Source: Pelobacter sp.
GTDB taxonomy: Bacteria > Desulfobacterota > Desulfuromonadia > Geobacterales > Pseudopelobacteraceae
Direction of reading: 5' to 3'
NCBI GenBank assembly: GCA_030824515.1
Contig: JAVBXN010000008.1
Coordinates: 62,001-126,000 of the forward strand
DNA length: 64,000 nt
The position numbers and the translations under genes are program-made. Under the pieces are notes generated by a model. It searched no databases. It saw only the letters and a list, made by a program, of their open reading frames with translations, and was not told the DNA's origin. This document shows, piece after piece, positions 7,524-17,668 of the stretch; within the stretch, counting starts at the first letter, position 1; every line of letters starts with the position of its first letter.

Positions 7524-9083
7524 ATGACACTGCGGCAATTATTGGAAAATCTTGCGGACATCGAAATACATGGGGACACCTCCGTCAGCATCGGCACACT
7601 GACCTGCGACTCGCGCAAAGCCGGAGCCGGCACGCTTTTTTTCGCGCTGCCGGGCACAGCGGCGGATGGCCACCATTTTATTGCAAAGGCGATAACAGCC
7701 GGAGCAACGGCGGTTGTCCTTGAAAATGACCAATACGCGCCGGCCGGAATACCCTGGATCAAGGTTACGGACGGACGAGCGGCGATGGGGCTGATGTCAT
7801 CACGCTTCAATGGCGATCCCACTGCAGACAGGCCGCTGATCGGCATCACCGGCACCAACGGCAAGACCACCACCACCTACCTGATCGAAGCGATCCTGGC
7901 TGCGGCCGGGATTCCGGCAGCGGTGCTCGGCACGATCAGCTACCGCTTCGGCGACAGAACCATCGCAGCCTCCCACACCACGCCCGAATCCACGGAACTG
8001 CAAAGCGCCTTCCGCCAGTTGGCAGAAGCCGGTGCAAAGGCCTTCGTAATGGAGGTTTCATCGCATGCGCTGGAGCAGAAACGGGTGGACGGCTGCCACT
8101 TCGATGTCGGCGTTTTCAGCAACCTGACCCGCGACCACCTGGATTATCATGGCACAATGGAAAGCTACCTGGGGGCCAAGCAGCGGCTCTTCAGCGAACT
8201 GCTGCGCCCTTCCACGGCAAAACCTTTCCGGCGCGCAGCGGTAAACATGGACGATCCATACGGCTCCGCCATCGCCGCGTGCAGCAGCTGTCCTGTCATC
8301 ACCTACGGCATCCGGGGGGAGTGCGATGTGCGGCCGGTCGATACGATCTCATCGGTAAACGGCATCAGCGGCACACTGGTGACGCCCAAGGGCAGTTTCC
8401 GGTTTTCGTCGAAGCTGCTGGGAAGCTTCAACCTCTCCAATATCCTGGCGGCCGCCACTGCCGGAATCGGATTGGATCTGCCGCTGGAGGCGATCAAAAA
8501 CGGAATCGAAAACCACGCCACCGTTCCGGGGCGCATGGAACGGGTTGAAAACCTGCACGGCGTAACCTGCCTGGTGGATTACGCCCACACCGGCGACGCT
8601 TTGGAGAATGTTCTTTCAACCCTGAAGGAGATCGCAACCGCAAGGATCATCACCGTTTTTGGCTGCGGAGGCGACCGCGACAACGGCAAACGCCCGATCA
8701 TGGGGCGCATTGCAACCAACATGTCGGACCTGGCGATCGTCACCTCCGACAACCCCCGCACCGAACAGCCGCTCAAAATTCTGGAGCAGATCAGGGCCGG
8801 AATACTTGAACTTCCCCCTCGCCCTCAGGGAGAGGGTTGGGGTGAGGGTGGGGTTCGGGAATACAGCCTGGCTGAGCTTGCCGGCGGCTTCACTGAAAAG
8901 GGATTCGTCATGCAGGAAAACCGCCGCGAGGCGATTCGCCTGGCGGTCCGCCTGGCAAAAGCCGGCGATATCATCCTGCTGGCCGGCAAGGGGCACGAAG
9001 ATTACCAGATCATCGGCACGGTCAAGCAGCACTTCGATGACCGGGAAGAAGCGGCAAAAGCCTTTGCGGAGAAGACGGATTGA
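7524..9083 (+). CDS. murE: UDP-MurNAc-L-Ala-D-Glu:meso-DAP ligase MurE
   Basis: A 519-residue ATP-dependent ligase that adds the third amino acid of the peptidoglycan stem. The ATP motif [10 protein letters not shown] begins at residue 110, and DNPR at 409-412 is the signature of meso-diaminopimelate specificity. I use the ATG at 7524 (AGGA five bases upstream) rather than an in-frame GTG at 7485 inside ftsI. Residues about 430-443 (PPRPQGEGWGEGG) are not family sequence; they are encoded by a dispersed palindromic repeat inserted in frame between two core segments. The stop codon overlaps the murF start. Confidence 0.95.
   Translation: MTLRQLLENLADIEIHGDTSVSIGTLTCDSRKAGAGTLFFALPGTAADGHHFIAKAITAGATAVVLENDQYAPAGIPWIKVTDGRAAMGLMSSRFNGDPTADRPLIGITGTNGKTTTTYLIEAILAAAGIPAAVLGTISYRFGDRTIAASHTTPESTELQSAFRQLAEAGAKAFVMEVSSHALEQKRVDGCHFDVGVFSNLTRDHLDYHGTMESYLGAKQRLFSELLRPSTAKPFRRAAVNMDDPYGSAIAACSSCPVITYGIRGECDVRPVDTISSVNGISGTLVTPKGSFRFSSKLLGSFNLSNILAAATAGIGLDLPLEAIKNGIENHATVPGRMERVENLHGVTCLVDYAHTGDALENVLSTLKEIATARIITVFGCGGDRDNGKRPIMGRIATNMSDLAIVTSDNPRTEQPLKILEQIRAGILELPPRPQGEGWGEGGVREYSLAELAGGFTEKGFVMQENRREAIRLAVRLAKAGDIILLAGKGHEDYQIIGTVKQHFDDREEAAKAFAEKTD
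8813..8853 (+). repeat. in-frame palindromic repeat inside murE
   Basis: A low-complexity stretch made of CCCTCGCCCTCA, GGGAGAGGG and GGTGAGGGTGGGG. It resembles the widespread intergenic palindromic repeat whose halves read CCCTCACCC and GGGAGAGGG. Here it lies inside murE and keeps the frame, coding for a Pro/Gly-rich loop just after the DNPR region. Its boundaries are approximate. Confidence 0.6.
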
Positions 9084-10477
9084 TGTTCACCACCGCTGAA
9101 ATAGCAGCCGCAACCAACGGTCGCGTGATCGGTCCCGCCACAGGCGGTGTGGATGGCGTTTCCACCGACTCCCGCACCGTTGCGCCGGGACAACTGTTTG
9201 TGCCGCTGCGCGGCGAACGCTTCGACGGACACGCCTTTCTGGCCGATGTGGCCGCCAGGGGTGTCACCGTTCTGCTGGCCGAGGAGCAGTGGCTGAAATC
9301 CCATTCGGTCCCGGAAGCGGTCACCTGTATCGCGGTAAAAAACACACTGCGAGCGCTGGGCGATCTGGCAGCTTCCTGGAGGCTGCGCTTCGAAATCCCG
9401 CTGATCGGAGTCACCGGCAGCAACGGCAAAACCACGGTCAAAGAGATGCTGGCGACAATTCTCGAACAGAACAGCGCCGGACTCAAGACATTCGGCAACC
9501 TCAACAACCTGATCGGGCTGCCGCAGATGCTGTTCCAGCTGCGTCCCGAACACCGCTGGGCGGTGCTGGAAATGGGCATGAGCGAACCTGGCGAAATCGA
9601 CCGTCTGGCCGAGATCACCCGACCCCTGGTCGGGGTGGTGCTGAACGCTCTGCCGGCCCACCTGCAGAGCATGGGAACGGTGGAAGCGGTGGCCGCCGCC
9701 AAGGGAGAGCTTTTAAACCGCATCAGCGACAACGGACTGGCGGTGGTCAACGCCGACGACCCGCGCGTCGCTTCCCTGCACCAGAACCCTTCGGCGCGCA
9801 GAATCAGTTTCGGCATCAACCGGGGCGAGGTTCGGGCCAGGGACATCGAGCTGTTGGGGCTATCCGGACAACGCTTCCTGCTGGTTACGCCAAAAGGTGA
9901 AGCCACGATTCACCTGAAAGCATGTGGCCGCCACAACATCTACAACGCACTGGCCGCAGCGGCAGCGCTGCTGGACAAGGTCGATCTGAGCGTGATCGCG
10001 GCCGGCCTCGAAGTCTTCACTCCCTACAAGGGGCGCTTACAGACCGAGCAACTGGACGGGATCACAATCATAGACGACAGCTACAATGCCAATCCGGCTT
10101 CGGTCAAGGCCGCGCTGGAAACCTTGTCACAGGTTGCCGCGGCCAGCCATCGCATAGCGGTACTGGGAGACATGCTGGAGCTTGGCGAATATGAAATCGA
10201 AGCGCATCAGACCGTCGGCACGCTCGCCGCACTTAATGCCGACCGGCTCTACCTGCTGGGGGAACGCATGACAAAGCATGCCGCCGAAAGCGCCAGACTG
10301 GCCGGTATGCCGTCGGAAGCAGTATTCTGCTGCACAGATCATGAGCAGATCGCACACGAGCTGCACGGTTCGCTGCGAGAAAATGACGTAATACTGGTCA
10401 AGGGATCGCGCGGCATGACAATGGAGCGGGTCGCGACAGAACTGAAGAAACTGATGCAGCACGGCAAAGAGGAATAG
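9083..10477 (+). CDS. murF: UDP-MurNAc-tripeptide:D-Ala-D-Ala ligase MurF
   Basis: A 464-residue Mur ligase that joins D-Ala-D-Ala to the tripeptide precursor in the cytoplasm. The P-loop [10 protein letters not shown] begins at residue 112; the central segment [10 protein letters not shown] and the C-terminal segment [13 protein letters not shown] are typical of MurF. The ATG at 9083 overlaps the murE stop and has GGAG upstream; a TTG one codon earlier is less likely. It follows murE and precedes mraY in the standard order. Confidence 0.95.
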   Translation: MFTTAEIAAATNGRVIGPATGGVDGVSTDSRTVAPGQLFVPLRGERFDGHAFLADVAARGVTVLLAEEQWLKSHSVPEAVTCIAVKNTLRALGDLAASWRLRFEIPLIGVTGSNGKTTVKEMLATILEQNSAGLKTFGNLNNLIGLPQMLFQLRPEHRWAVLEMGMSEPGEIDRLAEITRPLVGVVLNALPAHLQSMGTVEAVAAAKGELLNRISDNGLAVVNADDPRVASLHQNPSARRISFGINRGEVRARDIELLGLSGQRFLLVTPKGEATIHLKACGRHNIYNALAAAAALLDKVDLSVIAAGLEVFTPYKGRLQTEQLDGITIIDDSYNANPASVKAALETLSQVAAASHRIAVLGDMLELGEYEIEAHQTVGTLAALNADRLYLLGERMTKHAAESARLAGMPSEAVFCCTDHEQIAHELHGSLRENDVILVKGSRGMTMERVATELKKLMQHGKEE

Positions 10478-10479
10478 CG

Positions 10480-11556
10480 ATGCTTTACCACCTTTTTTAT
10501 CCGCTGGCGGCCAACGTCAAATTATTCAACATATTCAAATATTTGACATTCCGCACGATCTACGCGATGATCACGGCGCTGCTGGTCTGCTTCGTTATCG
10601 GGCCCTGGATCATCCGCAAGCTCGAATCTTTGCAGGCCCGCCAGGTAATCCGCACCGACGGGCCGGAATCGCACCTGCAGAAGCAGGGGACCCCTACCAT
10701 GGGCGGAGTCATGATCCTGGCGGCGATCATCATCCCGACCCTGCTGTGGGCAGACCTGACCAACCATTACATCTGGATCACGCTTTTCATCACCATCGGA
10801 TACGGCCTGATCGGCTTCGTCGATGATTACAAAAAGGTTGTCGAGAAGAATCCCAAGGGCCTTTCTCCGCGGCAGAAGATGTTCTGGCAGGTTTTGCTGG
10901 CCGGGGCGGTGTCGGTATTCCTGTTCCTGAAACCGGGCTTCAACGAGCAGCTCTTTTTCCCGTTCTTCAAGAACTTCCATCCGGACCTCTGGATCTGGTT
11001 CATCCCCTTTGCAACGCTGGTGATCGTCGGCTCCAGCAACGCGGTCAACCTGACCGACGGACTGGATGGACTGGCGATCGGGCCGGTGGCGATCAACGCC
11101 GCCACCTACATGCTCTTCGCCTACGTTGCCGGACACGCCACACTGTCGGCCTACCTGCAGGTGCCGCGTGTCGTCGGAGCCGGGGAACTGGCGGTGCTAT
11201 GTGGTGCAATGGTGGGGGCCGGGCTCGGTTTCCTCTGGTACAACTCCTATCCGGCCGAGGTTTTCATGGGAGATGTGGGATCGCTCTCGCTGGGCGGCGC
11301 ACTGGGAACAATCGCGGTTCTGACCAAGCAGGAGCTGCTGCTGGTGATCGTCGGCGGGGTCTTCGTGGTCGAGGCGCTGTCGGTCATTTTCCAGGTAGGC
11401 TCGTATAAATACCGCGGCAAGCGCATCTTCCGCATGGCGCCGATCCATCACCACTTCGAGTTGAAGGGGGTGGCCGAGCCGAAAATCATAGTACGTTTCT
11501 GGATCATCACGATCATACTGGCGCTGGTTGCCATTTCGACACTTAAAATGCGATAA
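10480..11556 (+). CDS. mraY: phospho-MurNAc-pentapeptide transferase MraY
   Basis: A 358-residue integral membrane enzyme with about ten membrane segments. It transfers phospho-MurNAc-pentapeptide to undecaprenyl phosphate to make lipid I. Family motifs are clear: GTPTMGG near residue 70, FVDDYKK near 113, [12 protein letters not shown] near 190 and the HHHFELKG motif near 325. The length is normal. AGAGGA precedes the start, and only two bases separate it from the murF stop. Confidence 0.96.
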   Translation: MLYHLFYPLAANVKLFNIFKYLTFRTIYAMITALLVCFVIGPWIIRKLESLQARQVIRTDGPESHLQKQGTPTMGGVMILAAIIIPTLLWADLTNHYIWITLFITIGYGLIGFVDDYKKVVEKNPKGLSPRQKMFWQVLLAGAVSVFLFLKPGFNEQLFFPFFKNFHPDLWIWFIPFATLVIVGSSNAVNLTDGLDGLAIGPVAINAATYMLFAYVAGHATLSAYLQVPRVVGAGELAVLCGAMVGAGLGFLWYNSYPAEVFMGDVGSLSLGGALGTIAVLTKQELLLVIVGGVFVVEALSVIFQVGSYKYRGKRIFRMAPIHHHFELKGVAEPKIIVRFWIITIILALVAISTLKMR

Positions 11557-11565
11557 GGTCTGTTC

Positions 11566-12906
11566 ATGGAATTGAAAAGCAAAAAGATCCTGGTCGTGGG
11601 CCTCGCCAAAACCGGCGTGGCCTGCGCCCGTTTTCTGGCCTCGAAAGGCGCGCAGGTCACGGTCACCGACCTGCGCAACGAAACCCAGCTGGCCGGTCCG
11701 CTGGAGGAGTTGGCCGGCTTCGAAATCGTGCGGGAACTGGAGCGCCATGACCAGGCAACCTTTCTGGCCAGCGACCTGATAGTGGTTTCCCCCGGCGTGG
11801 CCATGGATCTTCCGCAACTGCTGGCGGCGCAAAAAGCCGGGATCGAGATCATCAGCGAAATCGAACTGGCAGCACGCTTCATCGACGTGCCGCTGGCGGC
11901 AATCACCGGAACCAACGGCAAAACCACCACGACCACGCTTTTGGGGGCGATCTTCAAAAACAACGGCTACCACACCTTTGTCGGCGGCAACATCGGCAAC
12001 CCGCTGATCGAGATGGCCGAGTCACATCAGATCGTCGATCAGGTGGTGGCCGAAATCAGCTCGTTCCAGCTGGAATGGATCAACTCGTTCCGACCGACCG
12101 TGGCGGCGCTGCTGAACCTGAGCGAGGATCATCTGGATCGCTATCCGAGCTACCAGGATTACATCAACGCCAAGCTGCGTATTTTCGAGAATCAGACCGA
12201 AGGCGACTTCGCGGTGCTGAACCGCGATGACGAGCTGGTCTGGGAGCAGGCCGGGAAACTGGCGGCACGGGTATTCCCCTTCAGCCGGACAGTGGAGCTG
12301 GAAGAGGGCATCTTCTATCGGGACGGGGTGATCACCTACCGCCACGACGGCCGCGAGGAATGCTTCCCGACCGCGGCGATCAGGCTGCAGGGAGTACACA
12401 ACCAGGAAAACATCATGGCCGCCATGGCCTGCGCGTTGCTTTTGGGCTGCCGGCCCGACGAAACCTTCGAAACAGTGCTCTGCTTCGAGGCGCTCCACCA
12501 TCGCATGGAATTCGTGCGCGAGGTGCGGGGAGTGCGCTACTACGAGGACAGCAAGGCCACCAACGTGGGCAGCGTACAGAAAGCGCTGGAGAGCTTCAAG
12601 GAAATCACGCTGATCGCCGGCGGCAAGGACAAGGGCGGTTCCTACGCCCCGCTGGCCGGCATGGTCAAGGAACGGGTCCGGCATCTGATCCTGATCGGCG
12701 AAGCCGCCGGGCGGATGCAGGCCGAACTGGGCAACCTGACCGATACGCGCCATGCAGCCTCCCTGGAAGAAGCTGTGCAGCTTGCGGCCGAAATCACGGA
12801 GGCCGGGGGAACAGTGCTGATGTCTCCGGCCTGTTCAAGCTTCGACATGTTCCGGGATTATGAAGAACGCGCCCAGCGTTTCATCGCGGCGGTAAAGTCC
12901 TTGTAG
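11566..12906 (+). CDS. murD: UDP-MurNAc-L-alanine:D-glutamate ligase MurD
   Basis: A 446-residue cytoplasmic Mur ligase that adds D-glutamate to UDP-MurNAc-L-Ala. The ATP motif [10 protein letters not shown] begins at residue 115; [11 protein letters not shown] and DSKATNVGS are MurD marks, and the C-terminal [17 protein letters not shown] block is intact. The start is nine bases after mraY. The TAG stop codon is part of the first bases (GTAGGG) of a dispersed repeat that fills the whole gap to ftsW. Confidence 0.95.
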   Translation: MELKSKKILVVGLAKTGVACARFLASKGAQVTVTDLRNETQLAGPLEELAGFEIVRELERHDQATFLASDLIVVSPGVAMDLPQLLAAQKAGIEIISEIELAARFIDVPLAAITGTNGKTTTTTLLGAIFKNNGYHTFVGGNIGNPLIEMAESHQIVDQVVAEISSFQLEWINSFRPTVAALLNLSEDHLDRYPSYQDYINAKLRIFENQTEGDFAVLNRDDELVWEQAGKLAARVFPFSRTVELEEGIFYRDGVITYRHDGREECFPTAAIRLQGVHNQENIMAAMACALLLGCRPDETFETVLCFEALHHRMEFVREVRGVRYYEDSKATNVGSVQKALESFKEITLIAGGKDKGGSYAPLAGMVKERVRHLILIGEAAGRMQAELGNLTDTRHAASLEEAVQLAAEITEAGGTVLMSPACSSFDMFRDYEERAQRFIAAVKSL

Positions 12907-13003
12907 GGACAACCCTTTGTGATTGCCTAAAAGGCGGGCGAAACATTGCGGGGGCAATCCTTGTGCTTGCCCAAAAGCGGGCGAATACAAGATTCGCCCC
13001 TAC
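12903..13003 (+). repeat. dispersed palindromic repeat between murD and ftsW
   Basis: A 101-base element that begins GTAGGG and ends CCCCTAC, with inner pairs such as GGGCGAA/TTCGCCC. It belongs to the same family as the element at 27771-27857. It starts inside the murD stop codon and ends three bases before the ftsW start, so it is the entire intergenic space. No ribosome binding site is visible between it and ftsW. Confidence 0.65.
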
Positions 13004-13005
13004 GG

Positions 13006-14148
13006 ATGCTTATGAAACTGATGTTTAAAAAACTGGAAGAGTATGATCTGGTCATAATGATGATGGCAATCGCGCTGACCTGTTTCGGCGTGGTGATGGT
13101 CTATTCGGCCTCGTCGGTGATGGCCGCCAAGCGCTTTCACGACGGCTTTTTCTTCCTCAAGCGCCAGGGGCTGTTCGCGCTGGTCGGCTTCGGAGTGATG
13201 CTGGGCGTGATGCGGATCAACTACCAGTTCTGGCGCAAACTGGCCGTCCCGATTCTGCTGGGGTGCCTGGTCCTGCTGGTGATGGTGCTGATTCCGGGCA
13301 TCGGTGGCAGCGCCGGAGGTGCCTCGCGCTGGATAAGGCTGCCCGGTTTCAACCTGCAGCCCTCCGAGATCGCCAAGATCGCGCTGATCATGTACATGGC
13401 CTACTCGCTGGACCGGAAACAGGACAAGATCAAACAGCTCGGAGCCGGATTCGTTTCCTACATGCTGATCCTGCTGGTGCTTTTGGGACTCCTGCTCAAG
13501 CAGCCGGACATGGGCGCGGCGCTGACCCTGGCTGCCGTGGCGATGATCATGCTTTTTGCCGCCGGTACGCGCCTGGTGTACATCATCTCGATCTTTCTGA
13601 TGTCGATGCCGTTTCTGTACTTTCTGGTGATGAACGTGGCCTACCGCAAGCGACGCATCATGGCTTTCCTGGACCCGTGGCAGGATCCCCAGAACAGCGG
13701 ATTCCAGATCATCCAGTCCTGGCTGGCGCTCGGCACCGGCGGAGTTTTCGGTCAGGGGTTGGGTGAGGGCAAACAGAAACTCTTCTATCTGCCGGAAGCC
13801 CACACCGACTTCATCCTGTCGGTGGTTGGCGAAGAGCTGGGCTTTTTGGGCGTGATCGTGATCATCGGCATGTTTTTCCTGCTGGTACAACGCGCGATGC
13901 GCATAGCCGTGGCGGCGCCCGACGCCTTCGGCCGTTTTCTGGCGCTGGGTATAGCGGTGCTGTTCGGTATCGAAGCCACCGTCAACATGGGGGTCGTCAC
14001 CGGCATGCTCCCCACCAAGGGACTGGCGCTGCCATTCATCAGTTACGGCGGAAGCTCATTGATCATCAGCCTGTTTGCGGTAGGCATACTCTTAAACATT
14101 TCATCGGGACTGAAGATTTCCTCCATCAGCCTGAAGGAGGAAAAATGA
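13006..14148 (+). CDS. ftsW: septal peptidoglycan polymerase FtsW (SEDS family)
   Basis: A 380-residue polytopic SEDS protein with about ten membrane segments that polymerises lipid II at the septum together with FtsI. Visible marks are VMVYSASS in the first segment, the LQPSEIAK loop and the C-terminal LPFISYGGSS motif. The start is uncertain: ATG codons at 13006, 13012 and 13021 are possible and none has a clear Shine-Dalgarno site, because the repeat at 12903-13003 occupies the upstream region. Its stop overlaps the murG start (ATGA). Confidence 0.92.
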   Translation: MLMKLMFKKLEEYDLVIMMMAIALTCFGVVMVYSASSVMAAKRFHDGFFFLKRQGLFALVGFGVMLGVMRINYQFWRKLAVPILLGCLVLLVMVLIPGIGGSAGGASRWIRLPGFNLQPSEIAKIALIMYMAYSLDRKQDKIKQLGAGFVSYMLILLVLLGLLLKQPDMGAALTLAAVAMIMLFAAGTRLVYIISIFLMSMPFLYFLVMNVAYRKRRIMAFLDPWQDPQNSGFQIIQSWLALGTGGVFGQGLGEGKQKLFYLPEAHTDFILSVVGEELGFLGVIVIIGMFFLLVQRAMRIAVAAPDAFGRFLALGIAVLFGIEATVNMGVVTGMLPTKGLALPFISYGGSSLIISLFAVGILLNISSGLKISSISLKEEK

Positions 14149-15269
14149 AACTGGTCATTGCGGGAGGCGGCACGGGTGGACACCTGTTCCCCGGCATAGC
14201 GGTAGCGGAAGAGTTTTTGGCGCGTGATCCGGGCAACGAGGTTCTTTTTGTCGGAACCGAACGGGGCATCGAGGCTCGTGCGGTGCCTGCCGCCGGCTAC
14301 AGGCTGGAGTTGATTTCCGCGGCCGGTATCCGCGGCAAGCACGGCTTGACCCAGCTTGCCGGCATCGCCAAGATGATCTATGGCTATGCCCAGTCACGCA
14401 AGGTGCTGAAAGCGTTTCGCCCCGACCTGGTGCTGGGTGTCGGCGGGTATGCCTCGCTGCCGATGGTGCTGGCGGCGGGCGGCATGCGCATCCCGCGCTT
14501 TATCCACGAACAGAACGCGATACCGGGGCAAACCAATCGGCTGCTGGCCAGGTTCGCGGACCAGGTATTCATCACACTGGAAGAGTCAGCCAGATACTTC
14601 CCCAAAGATTCGACACTGCTGACCGGCAATCCGCTGCGACGGCAGATACTGGACATGGTGGGCAAATCAAATCCCCCCTTAATCCCCCCTTTACAAAAGG
14701 GGGGAAGCGAACAAAGTGAGCAGGGGGGATTTCACCTGTTCATCTTCGGCGGAAGCCAGGGCGCTCACGCGATCAACATGGCCATGGTCGAAGCGCTGCC
14801 GCTATTGAAGGAGAGCCGGGACAAACTGGTAATCACCCACCAGACCGGCGAAAAGGATTGTGAAGAGGTTGCCGGCGCCTACCGCGCGGCCGGAATTGAT
14901 GCCAGGGTGACACCATTTATCAGCGACATGGCCTCGGAATACTCCAAAGCCGACCTGATCATCTGCCGGGCCGGCGCCACCACAATCGCCGAAGTAACCG
15001 CTTGCGGCAAGGCCTGCCTGTTCATACCGTTTCCCCACGCGGTGGACGACCACCAGCGCAGGAACGCCGAAGCGCTGTTGAAGAAAGATGCCTGTTTCAT
15101 GCTGCTGGAGCAGGAACTGACCGGCAAACGGCTGGCGGAGACTATCACCGAACTGGCCGCAGACTCCGGCAAGGTCATACGCACAGCCGAACTGGCCTTC
15201 GGCATGGCGCGACTGGATGCGGCCAGGATTATTGTGGATCAGATGCTTGAAAGACAATCGACACCATAG
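14145..15269 (+). CDS. murG: lipid II synthase MurG (GlcNAc transferase)
   Basis: A 374-residue GT28 glycosyltransferase that adds GlcNAc to lipid I at the inner face of the membrane. The N-terminal GGGTGGHLFPG loop, HEQNAIPG, GGSQGA and the donor-site CRAGATTIAE are all present. AAGGAGG stands four bases before the ATG. The protein is slightly longer than typical MurG (about 355-360) because residues about 175-196 (NPPLIPPLQKGG and following) come from a palindromic repeat inserted in frame between TGNPLR and the GGSQGA strand, at the domain linker. An in-frame, linker-located insertion suggests the enzyme still works. Confidence 0.95.
   Translation: MKLVIAGGGTGGHLFPGIAVAEEFLARDPGNEVLFVGTERGIEARAVPAAGYRLELISAAGIRGKHGLTQLAGIAKMIYGYAQSRKVLKAFRPDLVLGVGGYASLPMVLAAGGMRIPRFIHEQNAIPGQTNRLLARFADQVFITLEESARYFPKDSTLLTGNPLRRQILDMVGKSNPPLIPPLQKGGSEQSEQGGFHLFIFGGSQGAHAINMAMVEALPLLKESRDKLVITHQTGEKDCEEVAGAYRAAGIDARVTPFISDMASEYSKADLIICRAGATTIAEVTACGKACLFIPFPHAVDDHQRRNAEALLKKDACFMLLEQELTGKRLAETITELAADSGKVIRTAELAFGMARLDAARIIVDQMLERQSTP
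14669..14732 (+). repeat. in-frame palindromic repeat inside murG
   Basis: A 64-base element with perfect ten-base terminal inverted repeats AAATCCCCCC/GGGGGGATTT and an inner pair CCCCCCTTT/AAAGGGGGG. This type is normally an intergenic dispersed repeat. Here it is translated through without a stop or frameshift. Confidence 0.75.
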
Positions 15270-15356
15270 CAAGTCGAAAACGGTCAGCGAACAGTAATAA
15301 TTTGAACATTTACTATTCTCGATGAGTACGGCCTTCCATGGTGAAAGGACTGAATA

Positions 15357-16739
15357 ATGTACGGAAGAATTGAGAAGATCCACTTCGTGGGTATCGGCGG
15401 CATCGGCATGAGCGGCATTGCCGAAGTGCTGCTCAACCTGGGTTACAAGGTCTCCGGCTCCGACCTGCGCGGCTCCGACACCACCGAAAGGCTGGCCGGC
15501 CTGGGCGCCGAAATCGCGGTCGGGCACGATGCCGACAACCTCAGGAATGTTGACGTGGTGGTGATTTCCTCGGCGGTGCATGACGACAACCCGGAGGTGA
15601 TCGAGGCCAAGCGGCTGCACGTTCCGGTTATCCCGAGGGCCGAGATGCTGGCCGAGTTGATGCGCATGAAGTACGGGATCGCGATCGCCGGCACCCACGG
15701 CAAGACCACCACCACCTCGATGGCCGCTTCGATCCTGGGTCATGCCGGCATCGACCCGACCATCGTGATCGGCGGCAAATTGAACGCGATCGGCACCAAC
15801 GCCCAACTGGGACAGGGCAAGTTCCTGGTGGCCGAGGCCGACGAATCGGACGGTTCCTTCCTGGTGCTGTCACCGACGATTGCCGTGGTCACCAATATCG
15901 ACGCCGACCACCTGGACCACTACCTGGGCGGCATCGAAGAGATCAAGGACACCTTTGTAGAATTCATCAACAAGGTGCCGTTCTACGGCCTGGCGATTCT
16001 CTGCCTGGATGACAAAAACATCCGGGAAATCCTGCCGCGTATCAAGAAGCGCTACATGACCTATGGCCTCTCTTCCCAGGCCGATATCCGTGCGACCCAT
16101 GTCAAACATGACGGCTTCCAGACATCATTCGTGGCCCACTACAAGGGTTACCGCCTGGGAGAGGTTACCTTCCCGATGCCCGGGCCGCATAATGTGCTGA
16201 ACGCCATGGCCTGCATCGCCTTGGCGCTGGAACTGGACGTCCCGTTCAGCGCAATCCAGGAGGGGTTTGCCAAGTTCGGCGGAGTCGGCCGGCGTTTCAC
16301 CGTCAAGGGTGAACCGCAGGGCATCATGGTCGTAGATGACTATGGACACCATCCGGCCGAGATCAGGGCCACACTGTCAGCGGCACGCCAGGGCTGGCCG
16401 GAGCGCCGCATAGTGGCGGCCTTTCAGCCGCACCGCTACACTCGCACCCACGAACTCTTCAACGAGTTTGTCACTGCTTTCTACGATGCCGACGTACTGG
16501 TTCTGACCGATGTCTACGCGGCCGGAGAGCAGCCGATAGCCGGGGCCACCGCCGAGCGGCTGGCAGCCGAAGTGCTGCGCCACGGTCAAAAAGACGTGAC
16601 CTGTATCGCCAACCGCGAACTGATCCCGGAGCATCTGGCCGGCATCGTCAAGGAAGGCGACATCGTGATTACTCTGGGAGCCGGAAACATCTGGCAACAG
16701 GGCGAAGCACTGGTGAAGCTGCTGGAGGCACGCAACTGA
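15357..16739 (+). CDS. murC: UDP-MurNAc:L-alanine ligase MurC
   Basis: A 460-residue cytoplasmic Mur ligase that adds L-Ala to UDP-MurNAc. The N-terminal UDP-binding segment [17 protein letters not shown], the P-loop GTHGKTTTT from residue 112, EADESDGSF and the C-terminal [10 protein letters not shown] segment are all intact. The ATG at 15357 has GAAAGGA upstream. The 87 bases between murG and murC are AT-richer and hold no gene, so a local promoter is possible but not evident. Confidence 0.95.
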   Translation: MYGRIEKIHFVGIGGIGMSGIAEVLLNLGYKVSGSDLRGSDTTERLAGLGAEIAVGHDADNLRNVDVVVISSAVHDDNPEVIEAKRLHVPVIPRAEMLAELMRMKYGIAIAGTHGKTTTTSMAASILGHAGIDPTIVIGGKLNAIGTNAQLGQGKFLVAEADESDGSFLVLSPTIAVVTNIDADHLDHYLGGIEEIKDTFVEFINKVPFYGLAILCLDDKNIREILPRIKKRYMTYGLSSQADIRATHVKHDGFQTSFVAHYKGYRLGEVTFPMPGPHNVLNAMACIALALELDVPFSAIQEGFAKFGGVGRRFTVKGEPQGIMVVDDYGHHPAEIRATLSAARQGWPERRIVAAFQPHRYTRTHELFNEFVTAFYDADVLVLTDVYAAGEQPIAGATAERLAAEVLRHGQKDVTCIANRELIPEHLAGIVKEGDIVITLGAGNIWQQGEALVKLLEARN

Positions 16740-16753
16740 AAAGGTCCGAAGGA

Positions 16754-17653
16754 GTGATACGTGGCCGGCTGCTGTACGACGAGCCGATGAGCCTGCACAC
16801 TTCGCTCAAGGTGGGTGGTCCGGCCGACCTGTATGCCGTGCCGGAGGACTCCGCCGACCTGCAGGATCTGTTGAAATGGCTGAGCGCTGACGATATCCCC
16901 TGGCTGGCCATAGGCCGGGGCTACAACCTGCTGGTGCGGGACAAGGGTATCCGCGGCGCGGTGATATCGCTGGAACGCTTCAACCGGATCGAAGTCGTAA
17001 GCAATGAAGACTATCCGCCCATTGAAACGGCTGGGGCGTACGTCAGGGCCGGTGCGGGAGCAGACAACCTTTCTGTTGTCCGCTTCGCCCAGGAACGCGG
17101 GCTGGGAGGGATCGGATTCATCTCCGGCATTCCCGGCACGGTCGGCGGGGCGATCAGGATGAACGCCGGCGCCTACGGCAAGGGCATCCTTGAGCATACG
17201 CAGTGCCTGACACTGCTGCGCGACGGGGCGGTACGCGAGTTTTGCATCAGCGACCTGGATTACGGCTATCGCCATCTCGGCCTGGAAGCCGGTGATATCG
17301 TGCTGGAGGCCCTTTTCAGGCTGCAGGCACGCGAGGCAGATCAAACCGAAGACGAGATCCGCAAGGATCTGGAACTGCGCCGATCGAAACACAACGTGGG
17401 CCTGCCGAGCGCCGGTTCTTTCTTCAAAAACCCTTCCGGGCAGGCGGCCTGGAAGTTGATCGATGCCGCCGGAATGCGCGGAACCCGCGTGGGCGGGGCG
17501 ATGGTATCCGAAGTGCACAGCAACTTCCTGGTCAATGCCGGCGGAGCCAGTGCGGATGATTTCCTGCGGCTGTCGGCTACGGTAAAAAATGCGGTTTTCC
17601 GAATATCCGGCGTGACACTACAGGAAGAAGTGCGTATAGTGGGCGATGAATAA
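16754..17653 (+). CDS. murB: UDP-N-acetylenolpyruvoylglucosamine reductase MurB
   Basis: A flavoenzyme of 299 residues that reduces the enolpyruvyl group to make UDP-MurNAc. The FAD segment HTSLKVGGPADL, IPGTVGGAIRMNAGAYG and the C-terminal NPSG...AWKLIDAAG and SNFLVN segments place it in the MurB family. The start is unclear: GTG at 16754 is directly preceded by GAAGGA with no spacing, while a CTG at 16736 lies seven bases after GGAGG. The family is usually a few residues longer at the N-terminus, so a slightly earlier start is possible. Confidence 0.92.
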   Translation: MIRGRLLYDEPMSLHTSLKVGGPADLYAVPEDSADLQDLLKWLSADDIPWLAIGRGYNLLVRDKGIRGAVISLERFNRIEVVSNEDYPPIETAGAYVRAGAGADNLSVVRFAQERGLGGIGFISGIPGTVGGAIRMNAGAYGKGILEHTQCLTLLRDGAVREFCISDLDYGYRHLGLEAGDIVLEALFRLQAREADQTEDEIRKDLELRRSKHNVGLPSAGSFFKNPSGQAAWKLIDAAGMRGTRVGGAMVSEVHSNFLVNAGGASADDFLRLSATVKNAVFRISGVTLQEEVRIVGDE

Positions 17654-17668
17654 CGGGCTGGAGTAGCC

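Noticed and set aside
9080-9082. TTG one codon before murF as its start
   Set aside because: The adjacent ATG at 9083 overlaps the murE stop and is the more likely start.
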